Assembly (NCBI GenBank): GCA_019054805.1
Contig: JAHQIY010000010.1
Location: forward strand, 1,719,501 to 1,783,500
Length of the DNA stretch: 64,000 bases
From: Brachionus manjavacas
Lineage: Eukaryota; Rotifera; Eurotatoria; Ploima; Brachionidae
Direction of reading: 5' to 3'
The notes under the pieces are model-generated. The model was not told the origin of the DNA, did not search any database, and saw only the letters and a program-made list of their open reading frames with translations. Positions 33,161 to 44,099 of the stretch are shown piece by piece; position 1 is the stretch's first letter, and each line of letters opens with the position of its first letter. A program made the position numbers and the translations under genes.

Positions 33161-33584
33161 ATTAGATACTTATTAAAATAATAATATACTGATCTTAATA
33201 AAAAAAATACTGAAAATGTTAAAATCATTAACTAATTTATTTAATAAAATACTAATCAAGTAGTTAAAAAATACTGATCAAAATATTTATTTTACTAATC
33301 AATTAATATGTGGTCTTTAAAAATATTTGGGGATGTTTGAAACAAAAAAATTATCTGTGAAAATGAAAAAATTAACCAAAAACTACTATCTTTTTTTTTT
33401 AATTAATTTCTTGTCAAATTGTTATTTGAAAAAAAAATATATATATATAATTCCAAAATAATTAAAAAATCTTTAATATTTAGAATTTTTGGGCTGTACT
33501 TAAAATTATATGTTGTTTTAAATAAACAAACATTAATCATCTATTAAAATTGAAGTTTTTTAGGGTCTTCTCTGTTTTGTGACT

Positions 33585-33830
33585 AGCTGGTCTTAGGCGT
33601 CGCTGACCAGAAAATAATATATACATGGTCGCTCAATTAAAAACTGGTCACAGTTTAATTTCCCGGTGGATAAAATTTTTATTATTAAATATTATTATTA
33701 ATAAAATTTTAAAATTCGTTTATTGTTTTAAATTAGAATAAAAATTTAGAATGTAGTTTGATCTGCTTAAAAAATCTTATCTTTTTTCAAGTCCGGTCAC
33801 AGCAATCTTTTTCTGGTCACCAAATTCCTT
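33585..33830. repeat. Short cluster of CTGGTCAC iterons
   Basis: AGCTGGTCTTA (33587), CGCTGACCAGAAA (33602, inverse), ATGGTCGC, AACTGGTCACAG (33644), GTCCGGTCACAG (33791) and TTCTGGTCACC (33814). No ORF. It resembles the iteron ends of neighbouring MULE fragments and may be a minimal member, but orientation is less regular. Confidence 0.4.
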
Positions 33831-33839
33831 TTAAATTTA

Positions 33840-34775
33840 TTAGAGCTAATAGACCCATTTTATAGAATAGAAAAATTGGAAACGAACTTTATTTCATGAA
33901 GTTGAAATAAATTTTGATGCTTTTTCAAAATTTTTTTGGAAATTTTTTTGAATATGACGTGTTCTTTCAAACATCCGCAAAATTAAGTTGTTTGTGTCCT
34001 CTTAAATTTTAAACTGAATTCAAATAATTAATTATTTTTTAATTATTTATTTGTTCAATAAACGCCAATCGGCGATATTAAATATAGAAAAATTTAGTAT
34101 AAAAATGAACTAATTGATAAATCCTTTATCTAGTATCGATTAATATTTTGCCATTAATAATTTTATAACAGTTATAACAGGTTCAGAATTTCAGAATTTA
34201 TTGGTTTAAAAATTGTTTTCTATTGATAGAGATTTTTTTTTGGTATAAATATATAATTTAAATTTTAAATATATAAATTAAAATAAATACGAATTTAAAT
34301 AATTTTTTTTTTCGTATTTTATTATGTATTTAAAAAAATAGTTTAGTTTTAAAAAACCAAATTCTATAAGGTTTGATGGCAAATTTAGATTTCAATCTTT
34401 AAAAGGAGACAGGTAGAACGAAACATATAGAAAAAAAAATGGTAAAGTTAAAAAACATGAATTCAAAATCACAATTTTTTTAATTTAATAAGAATCATAA
34501 GAAAAAAAAACTTACCAATTTTTTTAATTTCTTTATTTATCACACTGTAAGCAGAGACCAGCTTTTCGCTTTCGACCTGCTTTGAATCTATTTACAAAAT
34601 TTTTTGTACTAACCCAAATTTAGGTATTTTAAAGTAAGCTTACGCAATTTTACGTAAAATTATCTTTACCGGCTAATATTTAACTAAGAATAGGTAAGCT
34701 GACCACTTCTGAGCTTTTTGTTGGATCACTGTAAAAACATAGAAAATAAAAAAATCTAGTTGTTCATAGTTGTCC
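33840..34775. other. AT-rich stretch, no gene seen
   Basis: No supported feature. Confidence 0.4.
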
Positions 34776-34779
34776 TAAA

Positions 34780-35634
34780 ACTACGATACCTTGAATTCAC
34801 CATATTTTACGTAAATTATGGTAAATTCACGATATTTTACCATATTTACTGTAAAATATGGTAATCTAATAAAGGGTATTTTCGTAAAATACCTATAATT
34901 ATTATAAAATTCAGTGAAAAAAAAAATTCCAAAATTTCTCGAAAGAAACCGATTTTCATGAAAAAAATTTTTTTGAATTTTTGAAATATGAAAAAAAAAA
35001 TTTGATTGAATTTTGTGACAAAAATTGACCTAAATTTCGGTAAATTTTTGTAAAAAAAGGTAAAAAATGTAAAAAATTCAACAAAAAAGGAAAAATAGAA
35101 TTTTTATTATTTCGTTCAATTTTTTTTCTAAACAAATTATGAAAATTAATATTTAAACGTTGTTTACTGATTTGGGAAAACAAATAATTGTAAAATTTAT
35201 TCCAAAAGGATCCACATTCAAAGAAGCTTGGGACAAGGCAGCTAACAGCTTAAAAGCAAAACAATCTAGAAAATTTATTTTGTAAATAATGTTTAAATAT
35301 TAATTTTCATAATTTGTTTAGAAAAAAATTGAACGAAATAATAAAAATTCTATTTTTCCTTTTTTGTTGAATTTTTTACATTTTTTACCTTTTTTTACAA
35401 AAATTTACCGAAATTTAGGTCAATTTTTGTCACAAAATTCAATCAAATTTTTTTTTTCATATTTCAAAAATTCAAAAAAATTTTTTTCATGAAAATCGGT
35501 TTCTTTCGAGAAATTTTGGAATTTTTTTTTTCACTGAATTTTATAATAATTATCGGTATTTTACGAAAATACCCTTTATTAGATTACCATATTTTACGGT
35601 AAATATGGTGAATTCAAGGTATCGTAGCAGCACT
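34780..35634. mobile_element. Long fold-back element with a coding-like spacer
   Basis: Arms of about 340-380 bp (34780-35158 and 35291-35634) are almost perfect inverse copies. For example AACCGATTTTCATGAAAAAA pairs with TTTTTTCATGAAAATCGGTT, and CTACGATACCTTGAATTCAC pairs with TTCAAGGTATCGTAG. The right end TATCGTAGCAGCACT matches the end of the Tc1-like element at 55.98 kb; the left end is degraded. The left arm has an extra ATTATGGTAAATTC segment that is itself palindromic. The arms would form a very stable hairpin. The minus-strand ORF at 34956-35183 is arm sequence read by chance. Confidence 0.85.
35159..35290 (+). other. Coding-like spacer of the fold-back element
   Basis: Read plus, 35172-35285 is an open frame of 36 codons ending in TAA: it includes IIVKFIPKGSTFKEAWDKA and SLKAKQSRKFIL. 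Amino-acid composition (Gly, Trp, Ala, Pro) is unlike chance frames in this DNA. It may be a remnant of the ancestral transposase or a captured exon piece. I do not recognise the family. Confidence 0.35.
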
Positions 35635-35639
35635 TTCAA

Positions 35640-37760
35640 TATCGGGTGCCCAATAATGCTTGTCCAATACTTCAATTAGAAAAAAAATTATCATCAGAAG
35701 ATGAAAAAATTATGGGACTTTACAGTTTGATACAAAATTTTGTCGATTTTTCGAAAAATAATAATGGCTTTTTAAATTTTTTATTTTTTCGCATGCTTTA
35801 TGCTCAGGTGTGACACATACCTAACCCAAAATTGTCCTCGGTGGTTAATAAAATTCGAAAACCAGTATGAAATATCAATTTGTAAAGAATTTTAGCTTGA
35901 TTAAAATGAGCTATTGTTTATTTTAATTGGATGATTAAACAAAACAACAAAATATTAAGATTTTATTGAGAAAGTGAAATTCAGTAAAATGATCGTTTTT
36001 TTTTAATATCTTGAGACAAGAATTAGATTTTGACCTTAAATTTTAAGAGTTTTTTTACATTAAAGTATGGCCCCTTTCTTTGATAAATTTTTCAACGATT
36101 TTAAAATGAAGCTGCTATATGAAGTATATCATTTAAAGATTTCATATATTTTTTAATCTTTTTTGAATAATTTTCAAATTTTAACTTTAAAAAAAAAACA
36201 AGTCCCAAATACTATTTCGATGAATCTCTTTAAGAAGAACTATTCTGATTAAAACAAGCTATTAATTATTTTTCTGATAATTTAGCCTCAAAAAGAAGGC
36301 CTTAGGTTTTGGGTCATTCATGAGTCTAGGACATTCCAAAAAAAATTTTAAAAATAGCTAGATTTATGAAAACTAGATAAAATTTTAATAATTTTATTTT
36401 TATATGATAATAATTTTTATACTTGGCAAAATTTCGAACATTTTTTTTGAACACCGGTTGTTTAGAGAAGTCTGTTGATTAATATTGAAATTTAGAATCC
36501 ATTTATTTCAGTTATTTTTAAATAAATGGACATTAATAAAATAAATATTGAATGTCATTTATTTAAATTCAAATAAAAATGCACATAAAAAACGCATTCT
36601 TATCTATAAAACTTATGATGTTCCAAAAATGCACTTTTTTCTCTTTTATCTTTTTCTAAGTAACTCAATTTATTTTTCAATTATCTTTATAAATAAATTA
36701 AAGCTCAGAAACTAGAATTTAAATTAGAGTGTTATTGATCATATCAAACAATAATTATTCAGCGTTGAATTGACAACAGATTTTTTTTTCGTGTTAAAAC
36801 CCTTTTTGATTTTAGAGAATTTAAATATTCTTGATGGATGATTATCAAATATTAATAAAATTCAGATGGAAAAATTTATTTTTTGATTGAAAATTTTTAA
36901 ATTTTCGAATTCGGGAAAAGATAATTTTTTAATTTTACAAAAAAAGCATTTGAACTTGATTAATTGAAAAAAATTAAATTGATAATTTCTATTTCAAGAG
37001 TTTGTAAAATAATTTCAATAGACATTTTTCATAGTTTTTTTATAGTGAATATTTTTTAATTTAAATAAAAATGATTGAAAATTTTAGACTCGAAAGCTTT
37101 CTGAGAAATATGTAATTTAACGTGAAAAATAAATTAGCATTCGGAACAAAACAAAGAATTTTAATTAGATTATTGTCAAAATAGTCAGATCAAAAAAATG
37201 CTTTTAAAATCACGAGTACATGTCTCAGCCCTTTTTCTGAAATAAATTAAAATCCTGAAAAAATTTATTTTTATTTGATTATTTTTTATTCATGAAAAAT
37301 TTAAATGTTCAAAATATTTTTAAATATCGAATGACATTAAATAGTTAAAATATTTGATTAAATTTTTTTTCTATTAAGTATTTGGTGTTTGGTTATAAAT
37401 TAAAGAATGGCAATTCCGGAATTGAAATAACAGACTTTCAAACTTTTTTAAATCATTTAGAAAAATTCCTGACAGGAAAAAAATCCCAATTTAATTTTTG
37501 TATAAAAAGATTGTTAAAATTTTCATAATTGATAATCTTTTTATACAAAAATTTACCAAAAAATACCTCCATTAACTCTCCATTTTAATTAACGTGGATT
37601 AGGTAAATTAATTCAGAAGAGAAGTGTAATTCAAGCAAATTGTGCTCTTTAATCTGTGAATCAAAATTTATTGTTTTTAATAATTGTAATGATGGCATCT
37701 TGAAGTTGATGACCAATTCAAAATATCATTTCGATTCAAATTAATCTTTGAACAAATTTA
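35640..37760. other. AT-rich stretch, no gene seen
   Basis: No supported feature. A small hairpin (TATAAAAAGATTGTTAAAAT...GATAATCTTTTTATA) is at 37500-37553. Confidence 0.4.
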
Positions 37761-37764
37761 AATA

Positions 37765-38440
37765 CAGTAGAGTCTGGATAATACGATCTGTTTGGGTGAA
37801 AAAAATGGGCATCGTATTAACCAATATCGTATTGATCAAATTTAATATGTTAAAGGATGGGAAGAAAAAAATTGAAAATAAAATTTTTTTTAAGGAATTA
37901 TTGTTTATTAAAAAGTAAAATATTCATCAATTTTACTTTGAAAAGACTGATCGACGCTACAAAATTGCTCCATTTTAGACAACTGATCAATGAAGAACAA
38001 TCTTCGTCCTTTTGGGCAAAATACAATCGTAGTTTACCTATGAAATAGTTTTAAAGGTCATGTCTTTTTTAAATCCGTTTAACCATCCATTGCTAGCTTT
38101 CAAATCAGTTTGATTTAACATAGATTCAAATTTAATAGTCTGGGCTTGAATCAATGGACCGTTAAGAGTAATATTTTTATATGACATAACTTATTTGAAC
38201 CAGTGATCAAAGGCCTCTTCAATTTTAACATAATTAGAACCTCTCATTCTTTTAGAGCTAGAATTGATTAAATTATTTACATAAAAGTTTTTTATCTTTT
38301 CCTGATTCTCTGCCTTAAGAATAGAAGAAACAGGACTCAGAGGTCTGTTATATTTTTTCATAAGTTCTGTGAAAGTGAGATTATTTTTATTAAAATCATT
38401 CGAAATTTCAAGTTTTTTTGCTTATAAGATCAATATCGTA
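37765..38440 (-). mobile_element. Decayed pogo-family transposon
   Basis: The left end CAGTAGAGTCTGGATAATAC is preceded by TA and followed by ATCGTATTAACC and ATATCGTATTGATC; this is a pogo/Tigger-type terminal repeat. At the other side ATAAGATCAATATCGTATT is the inner part of the inverse repeat, while the outermost bases are lost. The minus strand between carries the N-terminal half of a pogo transposase. Confidence 0.65.
38048..38437 (-). pseudogene. Pogo/CENP-B-type transposase N-terminal domains
   Basis: The minus strand opens KLEISNDFNKNNLTFTELMK and goes on to YNRPLSPVSSILKAENQEK, a psq-like helix-turn-helix. Next, SSKRMRGSNYVKIEEAFDHW is followed by FK*VMS and NITLNGPLIQAQTIKFE, then ASNGWLNGFKKD, a CENPB-type DNA-binding domain. 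An in-frame TAA replaces a probable CAA after WFK, and another stop follows TFKTIS. The DDE nuclease part is missing. It is non-functional. Confidence 0.75.
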
Positions 38441-38444
38441 TTAA

Positions 38445-39000
38445 AAACAATGAACTAGCACTGACTTAAAATTTAAATTCAAACACTGATTTTTTGTAAG
38501 GTTTATTTTGTAATTTTTTATTTCAAAAGTATTTGTGTTTAGCATTCAAAATTTAAATTTAGAAAAGAAATTTTAATATCAAGTTACTAATAAATAATAA
38601 AATGACAAGATCGATATTTCCTACCAATTTTGAGATAAAAAAATTTCAAAAAAAATTTCACAAAAAATCAGTCTATAACTTCAAATTTAAAATCCGATTG
38701 TAACAATCGATTGAGAAAACAATTTTTTAAATCTTCATAACATGCAACGCATGTTTCATTTAAAACTATTCAAATTTGTGCAAAGATTAATTTACCATAA
38801 ACGCATAAAGTGTGTGAAAATAAACTCTATCACCTAAATATTCGAAATGAGCTTTCAAACGAAAACATAGAATGAACTATCGCTTCATTTTACAAATGTT
38901 TTGAGATTTAAAGAATGTATAAGTTTCATTTGAATACTCACACAGTTGTTTAAAAGTCATAAAGTAAAGTCAAGTTAAGTCTTATTACTTGACATTTTTT
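38445..39000. other. AT-rich stretch, no gene seen
   Basis: No supported feature. Confidence 0.4.
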
Positions 39001-39004
39001 TTGA

Positions 39005-40040
39005 GCGAGACTCGGGGCACCTAGTCAAAGGTGCACCTAGCCATCAATTTTAAACCTATAACTAGGGGTACCTAGACAACAAATTTTATCTAACTTATAA
39101 ATAGGTTTGGCTAGGTGCAACTTTATTCAATTTTATTAATGAACCTATATTTCTTAATTGATCATTTGTTCTATGAATTTGTATTATTTATGAGTTCTTT
39201 TTTTGAAATAAAATGTCTTAACAAACTATTATATGCTTTACTATTTTAATTCTTATATCAAAAAATTTATTTCTACTTATAATCAATCTTAAAATGTCTA
39301 ATGATAAAAACGAATTTATTGAATCAAGCAGTAGTGAGTCTGACTCATCTTCGGATATGTCTGATAATGAAAGTGTGCAATCTAAAACTGTAGTATAATG
39401 TAAAACTAAATTACTAAAATTGGGTAAGAGTTTTGCAAAGTATGATGAATTTGAAAATACAAATAGAAAAATGATAGAAGACACTTATCCACTTTTTAAT
39501 GTAAGAAATAGCAATTATTATAAAGATAGTCAAGGTAAGGCAACTAACAAACTAAAATATATAGAATTCTGATGTAAGAGACATAAGGAATTAGAATCTG
39601 TTAAGAGCCGTGGAATTGTAAAAGAACAGTTCAACGGTATAACGCAAATGGGTGTAAAGCAATCATAAGAATTAATCATGCTTAAAAACAATATAAGTAT
39701 AATATAACAAAATTAAATTTAACTCATAATCATGAAGTTTCTAAGGAATTGTTTGATCATGACGCTAAGAATCGTAAAAAAATGAACAACATGAAGTTAT
39801 CAATTTGTTAAAAACTGGCTCAAAAGTAGCCAAAGTAGCGGAGCACATGGAAAATAAAAGTAATACAAATAAATTTGTCTTTTTCCTTTAATTCTGTTTA
39901 AAAAAAAATTAAAAAAACTAGGTTTACCTAGACATTATTGGCTACCTGCATCTATAAGTAGGGTTCCCTAGCTTTGTCTAACTACACCTATAAGTAGGGC
40001 TACTTTTTTTTGCTACGTGCACCCTTAACCAGGTTTCCGC
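39005..40040 (+). mobile_element. MULE-derived element with TAGGT/ACCTAG iteron ends
   Basis: Left array (39015-39125): GGCACCTAGTC, GGTGCACCTAGCC, AACTAGGGGTACCTAGAC, ATAGGTTTGGCTAGGTGCAAC. Right array (39915-40030): ACTAGGTTTACCTAGAC, GGCTACCTGC, AAGTAGGGTTCCCTAGC, ACACCTATAAGTAGGGC, GCTACGTGCACCC. Many units are themselves palindromic (TAGGTNNACCTA). A plus-strand MULE N-terminal relic lies inside. The arrays bound the coding relic on both sides, as in the elements at 30.4 and 32.2 kb. Confidence 0.7.
39294..39866 (+). pseudogene. MULE transposase N-terminus (FAR1-like domain)
   Basis: The start MSNDKNEFIESSSSESDSS is followed by an acidic/Ser stretch. Then SFAKYDEFENTNRKMIEDTY, PLFNVRNSNYYKDSQGKAT, LKYIEF*CKRHKELE, SRGIVKEQFNG, YNANGCKA, then LTHNHEVSKELFDHDAKNRK. 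The order F-x-YDEF, C...C, H-N-H-E-V-S is the FAR1-like WRKY-related zinc domain found at the start of many MULE proteins. Stops at 39398 and 39571 and at least two frameshifts (near 39640 and 39790) disrupt it. The DDE part is absent. The minus-strand ORF over 39218-39484 is a shadow. Confidence 0.7.
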
Positions 40041-40113
40041 AGTCATATCCATTTTTTTTTTAAAAAGTCTTTTGAGGTAAAATAAATTTTAAGTCGGTAA
40101 ATTAAATTTTTTA

Positions 40114-40465
40114 GGCAATGTGAAATTTAAGTACAGAAATTACAGTACCAAAAGTAAAAACTTTATAATTTTTTCTCTAATTGTGCAAAAGTGGTCCTGC
40201 AAAAAGTACAATATAGTACAAATCTGTACAAAAGAATTCCAAGCTCTGCAAAAACGTTGCAATTTCCTGTAAAATGCACACCATCAAAAAATACTTGATT
40301 AAACTATGCAATAAATTGCTCAGTTTTAGCAGAGCTTGTAATTATTTATGTACAAATTTGTACAATATTGTACTTTTTGCAGAACCATTTTTGCACAATT
40401 AGAGAAAAAATTATAAAGTTTTTACTTTTGGTACTGTAATTTCTGTACCTTAAATTCATATTGCC
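40114..40465. mobile_element. Palindromic MITE
   Basis: The ends GGCAATGTGAAATTTAAGTA and TACCTTAAATTCATATTGCC are inverse. Inward, GTACCAAAAGTAAAAACTTT pairs with AAAGTTTTTACTTTTGGTAC, and AGTACAATATAGTACAAAT pairs with TTTGTACAATATTGTACTT. AGCTCTGC/GCAGAGCT near the centre also pair. Flanks ATTTTTTA and ATTTTTTG suggest a 7-8 bp target duplication, as in hAT-like MITEs. No coding capacity. Confidence 0.75.
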
Positions 40466-40469
40466 ATTT

Positions 40470-42690
40470 TTTGCCGTTCCATCTAGTTATAAAGACGGCC
40501 AAATAAATTTTTCTTGATAATCTTATTTTGTGATAATCTATGATAACTTATCTTCAATATTTGACTAGTAAATTTTTTTCAAGGTATTTTTTGCTCAATT
40601 AACATGGCTATCTTAATAAAGTGTTGAGATCCGTACAAGCGGATACTTAACCGGCCAAAAAATCGGCCAGCTTAATTGTTGCTTTTTTAACTGACTCACA
40701 TATACTTTAAATAAAAAAATCTTAGCATAAAAAAACCTTAAACTAGACTAGACCACTTTTTTCACTGGCTTTGAGCAATAAAAGCCTGATATTGAAAAAT
40801 ATCTTCATTCAACTCAGTTCAATTAAACAAACAAATATAATAAATCAAATATGTAAAATATTACATTTTTAACTGGTATTTTTATTTTAATTCAATTGTA
40901 TTAATTAATTCAAAGCTTTAATAATTTTAAATTCAAGTCTAAAATTTAAATTTCGAAAAATCTAGATAATTTAAAATATTTCTCAAAATAATGACAAATT
41001 TTGTTAATTAAAAATTATCTTTTTAAAGAATTGTCGAAAATAATGAATTATCAAAAAATTTTTTCTAAAAACCTTTAAGCGTTTATAGTCTTAGAAAGTT
41101 AGATTTTTTATACTGAAACTATTTTAAATGGGAAGATAATTACATGAAAAAAAGTAGACAAATAATATCGTAAAGTAAAGCAATATTACTTAAATTTTTT
41201 TTAAAATTATTTAAATTTAAATTATAAAAAATCTTCTATTTTTAAAATATCAAATGAAATCCTTTAATAATTTTTACTTTTACAACATTTTATGAAATAT
41301 ATGTAACATCCCCGGTGTCCCAGCTCCGTCTCTCTCTTTTATATATTTATGTTGTATTTTATATTTAGTTTTAAGTGTTTTTTAAATAAAAATTTAGAAG
41401 AGAAAATCTTCTTTTCAATTTTTTTAATAGTACAATGAGAAGAGTTTTTTTTTTCATTCAAGTTAAGGTAAATTGTTGTAAAAAAATGAAAATGGATTTA
41501 ATGAATTATTAACCCTGTGAAAAGAATTTAAGAGTTCTCTAATTTAAGAGAATGACCATTTCTGGGTCCGGAAATAATTTAATATTTCATCATCATTAGT
41601 GCCATTTTACTATTTTTTTTCTATTAATGTGTGTAAAATTTTGAAAATTTGTTAGCTCTCATCAGTTTTTGATTAATTTAATCTTTTTTTAAATTTTTGG
41701 AGCAAATTAATGAGAAGTTGAAAAGAAGAAAAGTTTTTTCTTTTCTTTAGAGAAATAAAAAAATCTAAAACCAAATTCTCAAAGGACGATAAAACTCAAT
41801 TAGATTTGGGCTTTTAAAATTCAAATAACATAATTAAAGAGTTTATTATATATAGCGTTATTTTAATGAAATAGCTGAGGTTCAGACTCAGAAAAGCTTA
41901 AATTTTGTTAATTCCCCTAGAATCGCTTTAGAGAAATTTTAATCATAAAATCTTTAAAAATTTTGATTTTTTTTAACATTGATTGTCATTCGAAACACGA
42001 AATTTAAATTTTTAACGGGAAATAAAGGTGACGGGATAAGACTAAAAAACGAACTGACTAGAAAGGCTCATAACTTTCTCAAATTTTAAAATTTTTTTCC
42101 AATTTAAAAAAAATCATTCAACATCATTAAAAATACTTTTCATTCACATTTTTCTATTTGAATCAAAATGGAAAAAAATTGTTGAACTTCTTTAAAAATT
42201 TTTTTACCATTACTTTATTTGTTCATTTTTAATTTTTTTGGAAAATTGGAAAATAATTTTTTTCTAAATTTCAAAATGATCAATTTTAAAATTGGCCAGA
42301 TATTAAATATCAAAAAAGTTATTAATTCGACGATTTTTCAAATTATTTTACATAATTAGACTTGGGAACTTCATTTCTCCTTAGTCGATACCGAAAGACT
42401 CACAAGCAAACATAATGCTTAGATCCTAATAAAATATTTTATTTGAAGAAAATTTTCTATCATCTAAGAGCCTCAATTCTTCAAAAAAGAGACGATTTTC
42501 GGGGCACTTATTTGAAAGGGTATACGGTATTTTTTTATCTCTGACGAGCAAAACCACTTCAGATTAAAAAAAATTCAAAATAAATAAATAATTTTTCTTT
42601 CTTTAAGTATGAAATATTTTTAAATATTTAATGTTAAATATTTTAAATTAGAAGTTAAAGAAAAGTATTAAATAAATAAATAAATAAATT
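40470..42690. other. AT-rich stretch, no gene seen
   Basis: No supported feature. Confidence 0.4.
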
Positions 42691-42695
42691 ATTTA

Positions 42696-43466
42696 CAGTG
42701 AAGTATGTTTATAACGAAGTCACTGGGGGAATCCAAAAGCAGTTCGTAATAAACGAATTTCGTTATATCCAAATAAGAGAAAATAATGTTATTTTTAAAG
42801 TTTTTATTAATTTAAAAAGCATAATCTAGTACAATAAATCATAATTCATAAATCAGAAATCAAAAAAATTATTTTTTAAAATAATCCAATATTGTTTTTT
42901 GTTTGACCATTAAGTCTAAAATTTCAGTTTCAATGCTTTCCAAATTTTCAATAGCCGATTCAAAATTGTATGTAGATTTTGAAAGATGTTTTCTTAATTG
43001 ATCAATTAATTTTAAGGCTTGTTGATTTGATATATTTTCGTCCTGAAATGATTCGATAACATTTGAAGATTCGTTATCTGATTCGTCATCACTTGACTCA
43101 TTTAAAACTTCGTCCGATTGTACGTTTTTTTTATTAATTAAATTGATTATTTCGTCGTCTGTTTTTTCTTGATGTATGGCCAGATATTGATCAATCATTC
43201 GCATAATCATGAAATTGTACATATGCGGAATACTCATTCTTTAAAATCAAACAAAAACAAAGATTCAAAAATATTTTTTTCCTAACTACGTTATAAACCA
43301 AGAGAAATTCAATAATATTTGTTAAAAAGTGATTCGTAATATCCGAACTTCGTTATATCCATAAGAAATTACATTGAAAAGATTCTTGTTCTGCCAAATA
43401 TAGAATTTATTTTCGTTAAAAACGAATTTTCACTATAAGCGTGTTCGTTATAAACGGACTGTACTG
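42696..43466 (-). mobile_element. Internally deleted Tigger/pogo transposon, copy 2
   Basis: The inverse copy of 25675-26446: CAGTGAAGTATGTTTATAAC at the left and GTTATAAACGGACTGTACTG at the right, with TA flanks at 42694-42695 and 43467-43468. The minus-strand ORF (43237-42869) shares its last ~110 residues with copy 1, through LMVKQKTILDYFKK. Copy 2 has one extra base near 43192 (ATGATTGATC versus ATATTGATC), which shifts the upstream frame. High identity and near-equal length (771 versus 772 bp) imply recent spread. Confidence 0.85.
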
Positions 43467-43749
43467 TAATAGTTAAATAAACTATTTTCAATATTTTTTT
43501 CAAATTTCTGCTATGATATTCTATTTTTACGTAATTTTACATAAATTTTATTTGAAAATGGTAATTTCTAGTAAAAAAAGTAAAAAAAGAGTAAATTTTG
43601 TAAAAATTTTAAAAACTCAAAATTAAAAAAGGTTCAATTATGAAAATCTTAATATAATTCAATGATTCGAATCATCTCCATTTTTTTCTATATTACCACT
43701 TTAATTACCTTAATTTAAATTAGTATTTTTTTAAAGATAAAAAGTGAAA

Positions 43750-43826
43750 ATAAAACTAATAAAAACCCTTTTTAAATGATTTTTATAATTTTGGCATTTT
43801 AAAAAGGGTTTTTATTAGTTTTTATA
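43750..43826. repeat. Short perfect inverted repeat
   Basis: AACTAATAAAAACCCTTTTT and AAAAAGGGTTTTTATTAGTT, separated by about 30 bp. A hairpin of unknown origin. Confidence 0.6.
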
Positions 43827-43965
43827 AATTCTTTATTTGGTACGATCTAGACCAGGTCCCGCCACCTCTTTTAATTTTTTATAGGCAATTTTAATTTCTA
43901 AAAAAGTAATTAGCTCGTTTGGATTATTTTGTACTTAATTTAAAAAAAAATTAGATTGTTTTTAA

Positions 43966-44095
43966 TACAGTCGACCCTCGATAATTCGGAATGATTCGGA
44001 CCGAAAAAAAACATTCCGGATTAAGATTTCCGGATAAGCTTTAAATCGGAATTAAGTTTTTTTTCTTGAATATCCGGATTAGTGAAATATTATTT
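43966..44095. mobile_element. Solo pogo/Tigger-like terminal repeat
   Basis: CAGTCGACCCTCGATAATTC then GGAATGATTCGGACC, with repeated CCGGAT words (TTCCGGATTAAG, TTTCCGGATAAG, ATCCGGATTAG). The CAGTCGACCCTCGATAA opening is a known style of Tigger end. No matching right end was found. Confidence 0.55.
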
Positions 44096-44099
44096 TATA

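Larger units (their letters stand above)
32168..33302 (+). mobile_element. MULE-derived element with TGATCAGTATT iteron ends
   Basis: Left iterons: CCAGTATAA (32171), TGATCAGTATTTA (32188), TGATCAGTTT (32228), TTGATCAGTAATT (32257), TATCAGTATTTAA (32279) and TATCGGTAC. Right iterons, inverted: TACTGATCTT (33187), ATACTGAAAA, ATACTAATCAAG (33249), ATACTGATCAAAAT (33271) and TTACTAATCAATT (33293). A broken plus-strand MULE transposase lies inside. The remnant at 61880-62290 shows the same motif family on its C-terminal side. Confidence 0.7.
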
